The position numbers were made by a program, and so were the translations under genes. Shown here piece after piece: positions 31,680-40,493 of a DNA stretch of 41,832 nt. Every line of letters begins with the position of its first letter. The first letter of the stretch is position 1. Source of the stretch: Flavobacterium panici (lineage in GTDB: Bacteria; Bacteroidota; Bacteroidia; Flavobacteriales; Flavobacteriaceae). Under the pieces are notes generated by a model that had not been told where the DNA came from, did not search any database, and was given only the letters and a program-made list of their open reading frames with translations. The DNA is taken from positions 1-41,832 of the forward strand of contig NZ_CAIJDE010000031.1 of NCBI RefSeq assembly GCF_903819335.1, written 5' to 3'.

Positions 31680-33470
31680 ATGAAAAGCAATTTACTTTCG
31701 AACATATACAATCCTGCCGATTTACGTCTTTTAAAAGAAGAGCAGCTTACTGAGGTTGCTCAGGAATTACGCCAGTTTATTATTGATGTGGTTTCTGTAA
31801 AAGAAGGGCATTTAGGTGCCAGTTTAGGTGTAATCGAACTGACAATTGCTTTGCATTATGTTTTTAATACGCCCGAAGATTTGTTAGTTTGGGACGTTGG
31901 TCATCAAGCTTACGGACATAAAATTTTAACCGAAAGAAGGGAAATTTTTCATACGAACAGACAAATTGGAGGAATTTCGGGTTTCCCAAAAAGAGCTGAA
32001 AGTGTTTACGATACTTTTGGGGTTGGACATTCCTCTACTTCTATTTCTGCAGCATTGGGAATGGCGATTGCTTCTAAACTAAAAGGGGATTTCGACAAAC
32101 AGCATATTGCAGTTATTGGCGATGCTTCTATCGCAAGCGGAATGGCTTTTGAAGGTTTAAACCATGCCGGAGTTACCGATGCTAATATTCTTGTAATTTT
32201 AAACGACAACGCGATTGGAATTGATCCGAGTGTTGGTGCTTTAAAAAAATATCTGACTGCTGTTAAAAATGGAAAAAATCCGAAGCAGAATAACATTATC
32301 AAATCTTTGAATTTTGATTATTCCGGCCCAATCGACGGACATGATTTTCCAACTTTAATCAAAGAATTAAATAGATTAAAAAAGATAAAAGGCCCAAAGT
32401 TTCTTCATATTGTAACCACTAAAGGAAAAGGTTTACAGCAAGCTGAGGAAAATCAGGTAAAATATCATGCACCCGGAAAATTTGATGCTTCGACTGGAGA
32501 AATTCATTTAAAATCAGAAGAAAATCTTCCTCCAAAATATCAGGATGTTTTTGGTTTAACTATTTTGGATTTGGCCAAAAAGAATGCAAAAATAATCGGA
32601 ATCACACCTGCAATGCCATCAGGAAGTTCATTAAAATTTATGATGGATGAACTGCCGGAACGTGCTTTTGATGTGGGAATTGCAGAACAACATGCCGTAA
32701 CTCTTGCCGCCGGAATGGCTACTCAGGGAATGGTTGTGTATTGCAATATTTATTCGACTTTTTTACAGCGCGCTTACGATCAGGTTATTCATGATGTGGC
32801 GTTGCAAAATTTACCCGTTATTTTTTGTTTGGACAGAGCTGGTTTAGTTGGCGAAGACGGCGCCACGCATCACGGTGTTTTTGACATTGCTTATCTGCGT
32901 TCTATCCCAAACATGATTATTTATGCGCCAATTAATGAAATTGCGCTTCAAAACATTTTATATACGGCTCAATTAGGCTTATTAAATCATCCCATTACGA
33001 TTCGATATCCAAGAGGACGCGGCGTCTTACAAAACTGGGAAGTAGAAAATTTCGGACATTACGAAAAAATTAATATTGGAGAAGGAAACTGCTTAAAAAA
33101 CGGTACAAAAACAGCTATTTTATCTACAGGGGCAATTGGAAATAATGTAATCGAAGCTATAAATCAATGTTCGAATTCTGATGATCTGGCACATTATGAT
33201 TTTTCTTTTATTAAACCACTAGATATCAACCTATTAAATACTATTTTTTCAACTTTCGAAAATATAATTACAATTGAAGACGGAGTAAAAAAAGGCGGAT
33301 TTGGAAGTGCTGTTTTGGAATTTACTGCCACAAATAACTTCAAAAATGATGTCAAAATTTTGGGTATTCCCGACGAGTTTATTGAGCATGGAAGCGTGCT
33401 GCAGCTACAACAATTGTGTGAAATTGACGTTAAATCTTTAATAAATCTTTTTTCAAACGGTGTAAAATAA
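31680..33470 (+). CDS. dxs: 1-deoxy-D-xylulose-5-phosphate synthase
   Basis: DXS condenses pyruvate and glyceraldehyde-3-phosphate into DXP, the first step of the MEP isoprenoid pathway, also feeding thiamine and pyridoxal synthesis. The 596 residues show the transketolase-like layout: the N-terminal TPP domain with GVIELTIALHYVFNTPEDLL, WDVGHQAYGHKILTERR and GDASIASGMAFEGLNHAG (GDG-N motif region), the pyrimidine domain with the catalytic Glu in FDVGIAEQHAVTLAAG, DRAGLVGEDGATHHG, and the C-terminal domain (VKKGGFGSAVLEF). It is slightly shorter than the 620-residue E. coli enzyme. Own promoter element; the DUF3078 gene follows 36 bases later. Confidence 0.95.
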   Translation: MKSNLLSNIYNPADLRLLKEEQLTEVAQELRQFIIDVVSVKEGHLGASLGVIELTIALHYVFNTPEDLLVWDVGHQAYGHKILTERREIFHTNRQIGGISGFPKRAESVYDTFGVGHSSTSISAALGMAIASKLKGDFDKQHIAVIGDASIASGMAFEGLNHAGVTDANILVILNDNAIGIDPSVGALKKYLTAVKNGKNPKQNNIIKSLNFDYSGPIDGHDFPTLIKELNRLKKIKGPKFLHIVTTKGKGLQQAEENQVKYHAPGKFDASTGEIHLKSEENLPPKYQDVFGLTILDLAKKNAKIIGITPAMPSGSSLKFMMDELPERAFDVGIAEQHAVTLAAGMATQGMVVYCNIYSTFLQRAYDQVIHDVALQNLPVIFCLDRAGLVGEDGATHHGVFDIAYLRSIPNMIIYAPINEIALQNILYTAQLGLLNHPITIRYPRGRGVLQNWEVENFGHYEKINIGEGNCLKNGTKTAILSTGAIGNNVIEAINQCSNSDDLAHYDFSFIKPLDINLLNTIFSTFENIITIEDGVKKGGFGSAVLEFTATNNFKNDVKILGIPDEFIEHGSVLQLQQLCEIDVKSLINLFSNGVK

Positions 33471-33506
33471 TTATTTTGCAACACCAAAAATACAAAAATA
33501 AGCCTA

Positions 33507-34508
33507 ATGAAATTATTACGTTCTACCCTTTTGCTTCTGTTGCTTCTCTGTTCTTCAAAAAACTTTGCGCAGCTTATACAAACGACTTTAGATCCAAATC
33601 AAGTACCTAAACTGCCTTCAAACTGGACTAAAAAAAATCAAGTGGGTTTTGATATTTCAGAGATCGCTTTTGTGAATTGGAGTGCCGGGGGAACAAGTTC
33701 TATTTCTGGTTTATTTAAGGGTGAATTTGGACGAACTTTTGTAAAAGGAAATCATAAGTGGGTTAACGAACTTATTGTTAAATATGGTTTAAACAAACAA
33801 GACGGGACCGAACTTAGAAAAACAGACGATGCTGTTTTATTAAACTCAACATACGGATTTAGAAAAGATACGGTTTCAAACTGGTATTATTCTGCTAAAT
33901 TTAACTTCAATACACAATTTACAGACGGTTACAATTATCCAAACCGGGATATTGCAATCTCTAGGCCTTTTGCCCCAGCTTATATATTTCTGGGAGCGGG
34001 AGCTGAGAATTCAGACAAAAAGAAAAACAGAACTTTTTACTTCTCTCCTATTACGTTAAAAACTACTTTGGTATTAGATCAATACCTGGCAAATCAAGGT
34101 TCTTTTGGTGTGAAAAAAGCGGTTTATGCACCAGATCCTTTAGATCCTAATAATCAAATTTTAATTGAGGAAGGACAAAAAGTAAAAGCGGAGTTTGGTA
34201 TTCTTTTTACGGCATACATGAAAAGCGAAATCTTTAAAAACATTTTTTACGAAAACAGATTAAGTTTATATACCGATTATTTAAACAGATTTGGAAATGT
34301 CGACGTTGATTACGATACTCGTTTAGATCTTGTTGTAAATGCTTATGTGAAAGCAAATATCGGTATTCATTTAGTTTATGATGACGATATTAAAACTAAA
34401 AAAGATGTTGTTGATCCTGTAACCGGAAGTACTTCTCAGGTTAACGACGGACCAAGAGCGCAATTACGTCAAGTCCTTGGTGTTGGTTTAGTTTATGCTT
34501 TTCAATAA
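33507..34508 (+). CDS. DUF3078 outer-membrane-type protein
   Basis: This 333-residue protein has a clear signal peptide (LRSTLLLLLLLCSSKNFAQ, cleavage about residue 21) and a beta-rich body typical of DUF3078 proteins of Bacteroidota: NQVGFDISEIAFVNWSAGG near the start, alternating aromatic strands, and a C-terminus ending in GLVYAFQ, a terminal aromatic expected of a beta-barrel. It is probably an outer-membrane protein; function unknown. It follows dxs by 36 bases and is closed by a strong terminator, so cotranscription with dxs is likely without implying a shared pathway. Confidence 0.8.
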   Translation: MKLLRSTLLLLLLLCSSKNFAQLIQTTLDPNQVPKLPSNWTKKNQVGFDISEIAFVNWSAGGTSSISGLFKGEFGRTFVKGNHKWVNELIVKYGLNKQDGTELRKTDDAVLLNSTYGFRKDTVSNWYYSAKFNFNTQFTDGYNYPNRDIAISRPFAPAYIFLGAGAENSDKKKNRTFYFSPITLKTTLVLDQYLANQGSFGVKKAVYAPDPLDPNNQILIEEGQKVKAEFGILFTAYMKSEIFKNIFYENRLSLYTDYLNRFGNVDVDYDTRLDLVVNAYVKANIGIHLVYDDDIKTKKDVVDPVTGSTSQVNDGPRAQLRQVLGVGLVYAFQ

Positions 34509-34530
34509 ATAAAAATTCATTTTATAAAAA

Positions 34531-34563
34531 AAAGTGCCTGTAAATATTTACAGGCACTTTTTT
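34531..34563. terminator. bidirectional terminator between DUF3078 gene and dgt
   Basis: AAAGTGCCTGTAAAT pairs perfectly with ATTTACAGGCACTTT (34531-34560), with flanking A and T tracts; it serves both convergent genes. Confidence 0.92.
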
Positions 34564-34580
34564 ATACTATAATTTGAACA

Positions 34581-35927
34581 TTAATTCTTTTTTCTTCCCT
34601 GAATCATTTCGTATAATTCTAACGCATTTCCATCTGTTAAAAGAGAAACGTAATGACAAATATGAAGCAGACGTTCATATAAATTACCTTTCTCTAAATT
34701 ATGTTTTTCCGGCAGCATTTTCAGGATTAATTTATCATAATTTGATGCTGTCCCTTCGTATTTGTTATTGAATGCAGTAATAAACTTATCAAGCAGAGTC
34801 TGAATGATTTGATAACCAACAATTTCTTTTTCGATAACTTCACGGCTTTGATAGATTTTTTCAACGCTTAAGTTGATAATATCATTCATCTGTGCTTTGT
34901 ATTTACTTTTGTCTGTTAAAGCAAAAGGGAAATTTCCGGCCAGAATTGCTTCTTCATTTTCAACAAAAACATCGACGGCGTCGTTAATTAAGGCTCCAAT
35001 TGCTAAGGCACGCAAATAACTAATTCTGTCTTCTTTTGTTTCTAATAATTTATATTTAGCAACCCCAATATTGTCTTTTACCAATTTAATTAAATATTCT
35101 AAAGCATAATCTTCAGAAACTAAACCAAGATTGATTCCGTCTTCAAAATCGATAATCGTGTAGCAAATATCATCTGCTGCTTCAACTAAATAAGCTAAAG
35201 GATGTCTTTCAAAACCAATATCTCCATCTTCTTTATTTGGGATCATTCCCATATCTTCGGCAACTTCTTCAAAAAAAGCTTTATCAGACTGGAAGAAACC
35301 GTATTTTTTATCAGAAATATTATTGGTTGGTTTTTTCGGAAGACTTTCTTTCGGATATTTCATAAAAGCGCCTAATGTTGCATATGAAATTCTAAGTCCG
35401 CCTTCAATTCCCGGACGGCTTGCCGTTAGTACCGAAAATCCATTGGCATTTCCTTCAAAATCAATTAAATCCTGCCATTGTTTTGCTGTTAATTTATCTT
35501 TGTATTTTAATCCTTTTCCGGTAGAGAAATATTCGCCAATTGCTTTTTCTCCCGAATGTCCAAAAGGCGGATTCCCGATATCATGCGCTAATGAAGCAGC
35601 GGCTACAATTGCCCCAAAATCATTCATATGATAACCGTGAATTTCTTTTAAATAAGGATATTTTTCGATGATTTTTTTACCTACCAAACGTCCTAAAGAT
35701 CTTCCCACAACAGAAACTTCTAAACTGTGCGTTAATCTGGTATGCACGAAATCTGTTTTAGAAAGCGGAATTACCTGGGTTTTATCCTGCAGAGAACGAA
35801 ATGCTGCCGAGAAAATAATTCGGTCATAATCGACTTCAAAACCTAATCGTGTATCATCTTGTTCTACACGTAATCTTTTGCTTGTATCTCCCTGACGTTT
35901 TAATGATAAAAGTTGTTCCCAGTTCAT
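34581..35927 (-). CDS. dgt: deoxyguanosinetriphosphate triphosphohydrolase (dGTPase)
   Basis: dGTPases cleave dGTP to deoxyguanosine and triphosphate, controlling dNTP pools and sometimes phage resistance. The 448 residues carry the HD-domain metal site: TRLTHSLEVSVVGRSLG (about 63-79, first His), ASLAHDIGNPPFGHSGEKAI (about 111-130, the HD pair) and a later Asp in EAADDICYTIIDFEDGI (about 237). The N-terminal DYDRIIFSAAFRSLQDKTQV is the family signature. It is a single gene; the upstream gap to 36198 holds a candidate promoter and a palindromic repeat. Confidence 0.92.
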   Translation of the reverse strand: MNWEQLLSLKRQGDTSKRLRVEQDDTRLGFEVDYDRIIFSAAFRSLQDKTQVIPLSKTDFVHTRLTHSLEVSVVGRSLGRLVGKKIIEKYPYLKEIHGYHMNDFGAIVAAASLAHDIGNPPFGHSGEKAIGEYFSTGKGLKYKDKLTAKQWQDLIDFEGNANGFSVLTASRPGIEGGLRISYATLGAFMKYPKESLPKKPTNNISDKKYGFFQSDKAFFEEVAEDMGMIPNKEDGDIGFERHPLAYLVEAADDICYTIIDFEDGINLGLVSEDYALEYLIKLVKDNIGVAKYKLLETKEDRISYLRALAIGALINDAVDVFVENEEAILAGNFPFALTDKSKYKAQMNDIINLSVEKIYQSREVIEKEIVGYQIIQTLLDKFITAFNNKYEGTASNYDKLILKMLPEKHNLEKGNLYERLLHICHYVSLLTDGNALELYEMIQGRKKN

Positions 35928-35978
35928 TGTTCTATTTTAGATTGTAGATTATTGATTTTAGATTGAGGATCTAAACGT

Positions 35979-35986
35979 CAAAAATA
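35979..35986 (-). promoter_or_regulatory. -7 element upstream of dgt
   Basis: On the minus strand TATTTTTG matches TAnnTTTG, 51 bases before the ATG. No convincing TTG at -33. Confidence 0.35.
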
Positions 35987-36061
35987 CATTTTATTTTAGG
36001 ATAATATCAAATAAAAATAGGCTGTAGATTAATTTGAATTAAAAGATTAAATATTTTGTTC

Positions 36062-36133
36062 GCCACGAATTTCACGAATTTTCACGAATTAATTTATACA
36101 CAATGATTTGTGAAAATTCGTGAAATTCGTGGC
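36062..36133. repeat. palindromic repeat, GCCACGAATT family
   Basis: GCCACGAATTTCACGAATTT TCAC (36062-36085) is mirrored exactly at 36110-36133: a perfect 24-base inverted repeat around a 24-base loop. The arm itself contains the tandem word TTCACGAATT. Relative of 20195-20252. Confidence 0.85.
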
Positions 36134-36198
36134 AAAAAACCTAACCATCAATCCTAAAAAATCATTATAATCTGTGCAATCTGTGGCAAAAAAAAAGA

Positions 36199-36660
36199 TT
36201 AAAACTCTAATGCGGTACTGTGTTTTATTTCTCCCATTACAAAAATACTGTTCGTATTTCCGATGTTTTCTATCGTTGACAATTTATTCATTACAAAATC
36301 TTGATAACTAGCCATATCCTGGACGAGAATTTTTAGCATAAAATCGTAATCGCCCGCAATATTATAACATTCTATAATTTCAGGAAGTGCTACGATATCT
36401 TTTACAAAATTACTTCCCACGTTTTTAGCGTGTTCTTTTAAACGGACATTGCAAAAAACTGTCATACCGCGGTTCATTTTCTTTCTATCAAGTAATGCCA
36501 CATACTTTGTTATAAATCCGTCCCTTTCTAACCTTTTTATACGCTCATAAACAGGCGTTACAGTAAGAAATAATTTACTGGCGAGGTCTTTTGTGTTGAT
36601 ATTTGAGTTTTCCTGAAGGTGTTTCAGGATAAGTAAATCGGTTTTATCCAGGTTTTCCAT
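36199..36660 (-). CDS. Lrp/AsnC-family transcriptional regulator
   Basis: This 153-residue regulator has an N-terminal winged helix-turn-helix (LDKTDLLILKHLQENSNINT, SKLFLTVTPVYERIKRLER DG) and a C-terminal RAM/AsnC effector domain (about 65-150, VFCNVRLKEHAKN, YNIAGDYDFMLKILVQD). The GDYDFML segment is the usual ligand-pocket region; amino acids, often methionine or leucine, are typical effectors. The start is the ATG at 36660; a longer frame upstream is AT-rich and lacks family similarity. It is divergent from metE with 157 bases between, and a palindrome sits at the metE start, so MetE control is the natural hypothesis. Confidence 0.9.
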   Translation of the reverse strand: MENLDKTDLLILKHLQENSNINTKDLASKLFLTVTPVYERIKRLERDGFITKYVALLDRKKMNRGMTVFCNVRLKEHAKNVGSNFVKDIVALPEIIECYNIAGDYDFMLKILVQDMASYQDFVMNKLSTIENIGNTNSIFVMGEIKHSTALEF

Positions 36661-36741
36661 AGTTTTTTTTACGGCTAAAGGTTCGTTTGAAAGATATTTA
36701 CAGTAATAAAATCTTTTTAAAATCATTTTTAAAATACATTT

Positions 36742-36813
36742 TACTGAAATAAGTATCAAATATAAGTTATAAAATCTAATACAATAAATTTGTTCAGTAA
36801 AAAATACTGAAAT
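36742..36813 (+). promoter_or_regulatory. metE promoter -7 element and candidate Lrp-type operator
   Basis: TAAATTTG (36785-36792) matches the -7 consensus. Directly after it comes the perfect palindrome TTCAGTA-AAAAA-TACTGAA (36793-36811), where transcription should begin. The word TACTGAAAT occurs twice, at 36742-36750 and 36805-36813, 63 bases (about six helical turns) apart. No SAM riboswitch is visible in this short leader. Confidence 0.6.
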
Positions 36814-36817
36814 CAAA

Positions 36818-39139
36818 ATGAAAACAAATAATTTAGGTTATCCAAGAATCGGGAGCAACAGAGAATTAAAAAAAGCCAGTGAATTGTATTGGGCAGGAAA
36901 AATTTCGGCAGATGAACTTATCGATGCCGGAAAAGAAATTCGTATCAAAAACTGGCATTTACAATCACAAGCCGGAGTTGATTTGATTCCGTCAAATGAC
37001 TTTTCTTTTTATGATCAGGTTTTGGATTTGACTTTGACAGTTGGTGCAATTCCGCAGCGTTACCACGAATTTGCAAGAAAAAATTCATCTCTGGATTTGT
37101 ATTTTGCAATGGCAAGAGGCGCACAAAAAGAAGGTCAGGATGTTGTAGCAATGGAAATGACAAAATGGTTCGACACAAACTATCATTATATTGTTCCTGA
37201 ATTTACAAAGACCCAAAAATTTGAATTGTTTTCAGAAAAAATAATCAATGAATTTAAAGAAGCAAATGCTTTAGGAATTGCAACAAAACCAGTTTTAATT
37301 GGGCCAATTTCGTATTTACTTTTAGGAAAAGAAAAGGAAGAAGGTTTTAACCGAATTGATCTTATTGATGCTTTATTGCCAGTTTACTTCGAAATTTTCG
37401 AAAAATTACAAGCAGAAAATGCAGAATATATTCAGCTTGACGAACCTTTCTTAGCTTTAAATTTAACAGATAAAGAAAGAAATACTTTTACACAGGTTTA
37501 TAACGAAATCAATATTCGTTTCCCAAAACTTAAAATCATTTTAGCGAATTATTTTGACTGTTTCGGAGAAAACTTAGAAACGGCTTTGGCTCTTCCGGTT
37601 GATACTTTCCATTTAGATTTAGTTAGATGTCCACTTCAGTTAGATGATATTTTAGAATCCGGAAAACTGGCTTCAAACGTAAATCTTTCTTTGGGAGTTG
37701 TTGACGGGAGAAATATCTGGAAAAATGATTTCAAAAAATCTTTAGAATTAATCAAAAAAGCAACTGATGCTTTAGGTAAAGACAGAATTTTAGTTGGGCC
37801 TTCTTGCTCTTTAATCCACAGTCCTTGCGATTTAGATTTAGAGACAAACGATCAGACTCTAACTCCGGAAATCAAACAATGGCTTGCTTTTGCGAAGCAG
37901 AAAATCAACGAAATTGTACTTTTAAAACAAATTGCTTCAGGCGAAGTTGACATTAAAACTTCTGTTGATTACGAAAGAAACGTAATCGCAAATGAAAACC
38001 GTAAGACTTCAAAATTAATTCATAATAACGAAGTTAAAGCACGTGTTGCCGGAATCACTGCTTCTGATGACAAACGCAAAAGTGCTTTTGCAGCGAGAAG
38101 AAAAAGTCAGATTGAAGCTTTAAATCTTCCGTTATTCCCAACAACTACAATTGGGTCTTTCCCTCAAACAGCTGAAGTGAGAAGCTGGAGAGCGAAATTC
38201 AAAAAAGGCGAATTAACTACGGAACAATACAATGATTTAATCGAAAAAGAAACTGAAGCTACGATTCGTTTTCAGGAAGAAACCGGAATTGATGTTTTGG
38301 TTCACGGAGAATTTGAACGTAATGATATGGTGGAATATTTCGGCGAACAATTGGCCGGATTTACTTTTACCAAAAATGGCTGGGTTCAAAGTTACGGAAG
38401 CCGATGTGTAAAACCTCCGGTTATTTACGGTGACGTTTCCAGACCAAACCCAATGACGGTAAAATGGTCGAAATATGCGCAGTCTCTAACGCCAAAATGG
38501 GTAAAAGGAATGCTTACAGGACCTGTAACAATTTTACAATGGTCGTTTGTTCGTAACGATCAGCCTCGTTCTGAAACTTGTACACAAATCGCTTTGGCAA
38601 TTCGTGATGAAGTTGTGGATTTGGAAAAAGCGGGAATCAAAATTATTCAAATTGATGAGCCTGCAATTCGTGAAGGTTTACCATTACGAAAAGAAGAATG
38701 GGCGAAATATTTAGATTGGGCTGTAAAAGCTTTCCGTATTTCTGCAAGTGGTGTAAATGACGATACGCAAATTCATACACACATGTGTTACAGCGAATTC
38801 AACGACATTATTCAAAACATTGCCGATATGGATGCGGATGTAATTACGATTGAATGTTCTCGTTCGCAAATGGAACTTTTAGATGCTTTTGCCAACTTTA
38901 AATATCCAAACGAAATTGGACCCGGCGTTTATGATATTCACTCACCGCGTGTGCCTTCGAGCGCAGAAATGGTTCGTTTATTAGAAAAAGCTTCGGCAGT
39001 AATTCCGGTCGATCAATTATGGGTAAATCCTGATTGTGGTTTAAAAACCCGTCATTGGGATGAAACCAAAAAAGCTTTAATCGAAATGGTTGCTGCGGCT
39101 CAGGAAATGCGCGCAGCTGTTGAAAGTCCTGTAAATTAA
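36818..39139 (+). CDS. metE: cobalamin-independent methionine synthase
   Basis: MetE transfers a methyl group from methyltetrahydrofolate polyglutamate to homocysteine, the last step of methionine synthesis, without B12. The 773 residues contain both barrels: the N-terminal folate-binding half (NNLGYPRIGSNRELKKASEL at the start) and the C-terminal catalytic half (LPLFPTTTIGSFPQTAEVRS). The zinc ligands are the His and Cys of HTHMCYSEF, the Glu of TIECSRS, and the Cys of NPDCGLKTRHW. Length is slightly above the 753 of E. coli. It is a single gene, divergent from the Lrp-type regulator. Confidence 0.96.
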   Translation: MKTNNLGYPRIGSNRELKKASELYWAGKISADELIDAGKEIRIKNWHLQSQAGVDLIPSNDFSFYDQVLDLTLTVGAIPQRYHEFARKNSSLDLYFAMARGAQKEGQDVVAMEMTKWFDTNYHYIVPEFTKTQKFELFSEKIINEFKEANALGIATKPVLIGPISYLLLGKEKEEGFNRIDLIDALLPVYFEIFEKLQAENAEYIQLDEPFLALNLTDKERNTFTQVYNEINIRFPKLKIILANYFDCFGENLETALALPVDTFHLDLVRCPLQLDDILESGKLASNVNLSLGVVDGRNIWKNDFKKSLELIKKATDALGKDRILVGPSCSLIHSPCDLDLETNDQTLTPEIKQWLAFAKQKINEIVLLKQIASGEVDIKTSVDYERNVIANENRKTSKLIHNNEVKARVAGITASDDKRKSAFAARRKSQIEALNLPLFPTTTIGSFPQTAEVRSWRAKFKKGELTTEQYNDLIEKETEATIRFQEETGIDVLVHGEFERNDMVEYFGEQLAGFTFTKNGWVQSYGSRCVKPPVIYGDVSRPNPMTVKWSKYAQSLTPKWVKGMLTGPVTILQWSFVRNDQPRSETCTQIALAIRDEVVDLEKAGIKIIQIDEPAIREGLPLRKEEWAKYLDWAVKAFRISASGVNDDTQIHTHMCYSEFNDIIQNIADMDADVITIECSRSQMELLDAFANFKYPNEIGPGVYDIHSPRVPSSAEMVRLLEKASAVIPVDQLWVNPDCGLKTRHWDETKKALIEMVAAAQEMRAAVESPVN

Positions 39140-39180
39140 TAGTTCTTTTTAGATATATTTTTGTTTTTTAGTGTCAGCTT

Positions 39181-39225
39181 AGTGGAGTCGGGAATTAGTT
39201 ATGATTTAGTTTCGACTTCACTTTT
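39181..39225 (+). terminator. possible terminator after metE
   Basis: AGTGGAGTCG (39181-39190) pairs with CGACTTCACT (39213-39222) with one G-U, followed by a short T run. The loop is 22 bases, so it is weaker than the others. Confidence 0.35.
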
Positions 39226-39232
39226 GCGGACA

Positions 39233-39676
39233 TTATTTTTTTAGATTAAACTTTTCTTTTGCATTTCCTGAAATTTCAACAACATACCAATTAACGGCTA
39301 TTAGATAGTCCATTTTTTCATTCGATAAAAAATATTCCATTCCAAAACTATCCGCTATAATCTCTCCCAGTTTTCTAACATCTCCAATCTTAATAACAGT
39401 TGTCTTTCCTTCAGAATTATACTGCTCAAAAAAAACATAACCGCTTTCCTGATCTAAATTTTCAGAATACGAAAATTCATTCTCGTCTAATGGTATTGAA
39501 ATGGAATTATCTCCAATTCCTAAATGACCTGTTACCCTAAAAGGTTTAAAAGAATCTAAAACTTTCTCAATATATTTTTGAGAATCCTCTTTGTTCAATA
39601 ATTCAACTTCTATATCTAACCTATTTGCAGTTTCTATAAATTCTTTAGCTTCAATTGGTAACAATGCCATTTTCAT
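39233..39676 (-). CDS. hypothetical protein (147 residues)
   Basis: I do not recognise this protein. The start chosen is the ATG at 39676 (MKMALLPIEAKEFIETANRL; an alternative Met lies two codons in). The longer frame is rejected because it overlaps the C-terminus of the outer-membrane protein gene and runs through its terminator. The product is soluble, acidic, with mixed helix and strand and no Cys or signal peptide. It ends in a strand-rich part (DYLIAVNWYVVEISGNAKEK). It lies between metE and an outer-membrane protein gene, downstream of the latter's terminator. No function is proposed. Confidence 0.6.
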   Translation of the reverse strand: MKMALLPIEAKEFIETANRLDIEVELLNKEDSQKYIEKVLDSFKPFRVTGHLGIGDNSISIPLDENEFSYSENLDQESGYVFFEQYNSEGKTTVIKIGDVRKLGEIIADSFGMEYFLSNEKMDYLIAVNWYVVEISGNAKEKFNLKK

Positions 39677-39713
39677 CGTATTTATAATGAATAACTTTCT
39701 TTTCAAAAATACA

Positions 39714-39743
39714 AAAAGCACCCCAATTGGAGTGCTTTTCTGA
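39714..39743 (-). terminator. terminator of the outer-membrane barrel gene
   Basis: AAAAGCACCCCAATT (39714 onward) pairs with AATTGGAGTGCTTTT, one mismatch, with a U-rich tail on the minus strand. It separates the barrel gene from the small hypothetical gene. Confidence 0.72.
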
Positions 39744-39764
39744 AATTGAATATGTAACTTAAGA

Positions 39765-40346
39765 TTAGAAGTTTTTAGAAACTCCAATGTTAAATGTTTG
39801 TCCAAAATTGAAGTAGAAATTACTAACATCCGGACCATTGTTGTCATAGCTGTAAGTATCGTAACCTAAACCACCAATGCTGAAGTTTAAACCAAATCCT
39901 TTTTTCATGTTAATGAAAAGAGCTGGAGTTACTCCAACGTACATTCCGTCTGCTTTAGATTTTGAGTAATCATTTCCAGGACCATCAATAGTTCTTTTTT
40001 TATTTTGTAGACCTAAGCCCATATCTGCAAAAACAGAAAAAGTTTGGTTTAATGGCACTGAATAACGTACAAAAGCTCCTAATTTGAAATCATTATCTTT
40101 TATTTCTCTTGCACCATTGTCATCATTAGCTGAAGATACCGTAAATTCACCTCCAACTGTCCAGTTTTCGTGAAATTGGTAACCTACTTTAGGAGAAAAG
40201 CTAAATTGATTTGTTTTTGTTTCACCAACTCCATAATCAACCGTTTCAGAAGAATATCCGATGTTTCCACCTACTAAGATTGTTCCTTTTTGTGCATTTG
40301 CAAAACTGCAGATAGCCAATGCAGCCATCACTAGAATTTTTTTCAT
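39765..40346 (-). CDS. outer-membrane beta-barrel protein
   Basis: This 193-residue protein has a signal peptide (MKKILVMAALAICSFANAQ, cleavage about residue 19) and a body of about eight amphipathic strands separated by Gly/Asn-rich turns (GGNIGYSSETVDYGVGETKT, NQFSFSPKVGYQFHENWTVG), ending in NIGVSKNF with the terminal Phe used by the BAM complex. It fits the OmpW/OmpA-like outer_membrane beta-barrel (OMP_b-brl) family. No OmpA peptidoglycan-binding domain is present. Function unknown. It is a single gene with its own terminator; no strong promoter was found in the upstream gap. Confidence 0.83.
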   Translation of the reverse strand: MKKILVMAALAICSFANAQKGTILVGGNIGYSSETVDYGVGETKTNQFSFSPKVGYQFHENWTVGGEFTVSSANDDNGAREIKDNDFKLGAFVRYSVPLNQTFSVFADMGLGLQNKKRTIDGPGNDYSKSKADGMYVGVTPALFINMKKGFGLNFSIGGLGYDTYSYDNNGPDVSNFYFNFGQTFNIGVSKNF

Positions 40347-40469
40347 AATTTGGGTTTTATTTTAATTTAGCATTCCTTTAACAATAACGATGCCGTGAAT
40401 ACTGGGCGCTGTTTAATTTTTTATAATTACTTTAAAAGATAAATTTTAGCAATCGAGACTATTTCTGTT

Positions 40470-40477
40470 TACTTTTG
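40470..40477 (+). promoter_or_regulatory. -7 element upstream of gldA
   Basis: TACTTTTG matches TAnnTTTG exactly, 17 bases before the gldA ATG. A TTA at 40446-40448 is a weak -33 candidate. Confidence 0.45.
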
Positions 40478-40493
40478 TAGCAAATAAAAAGTC

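Noticed and set aside
36661..36816. 52-codon N-terminal extension of the Lrp-type regulator and a SAM riboswitch before metE
   Set aside because: The extension lacks family similarity and covers the shared promoter region; no riboswitch-like stems are visible, only the short operator palindrome.
39677..39847. 57-codon N-terminal extension of the hypothetical gene at 39233
   Set aside because: It overlaps the 3' end of the outer-membrane protein gene and passes through its terminator.
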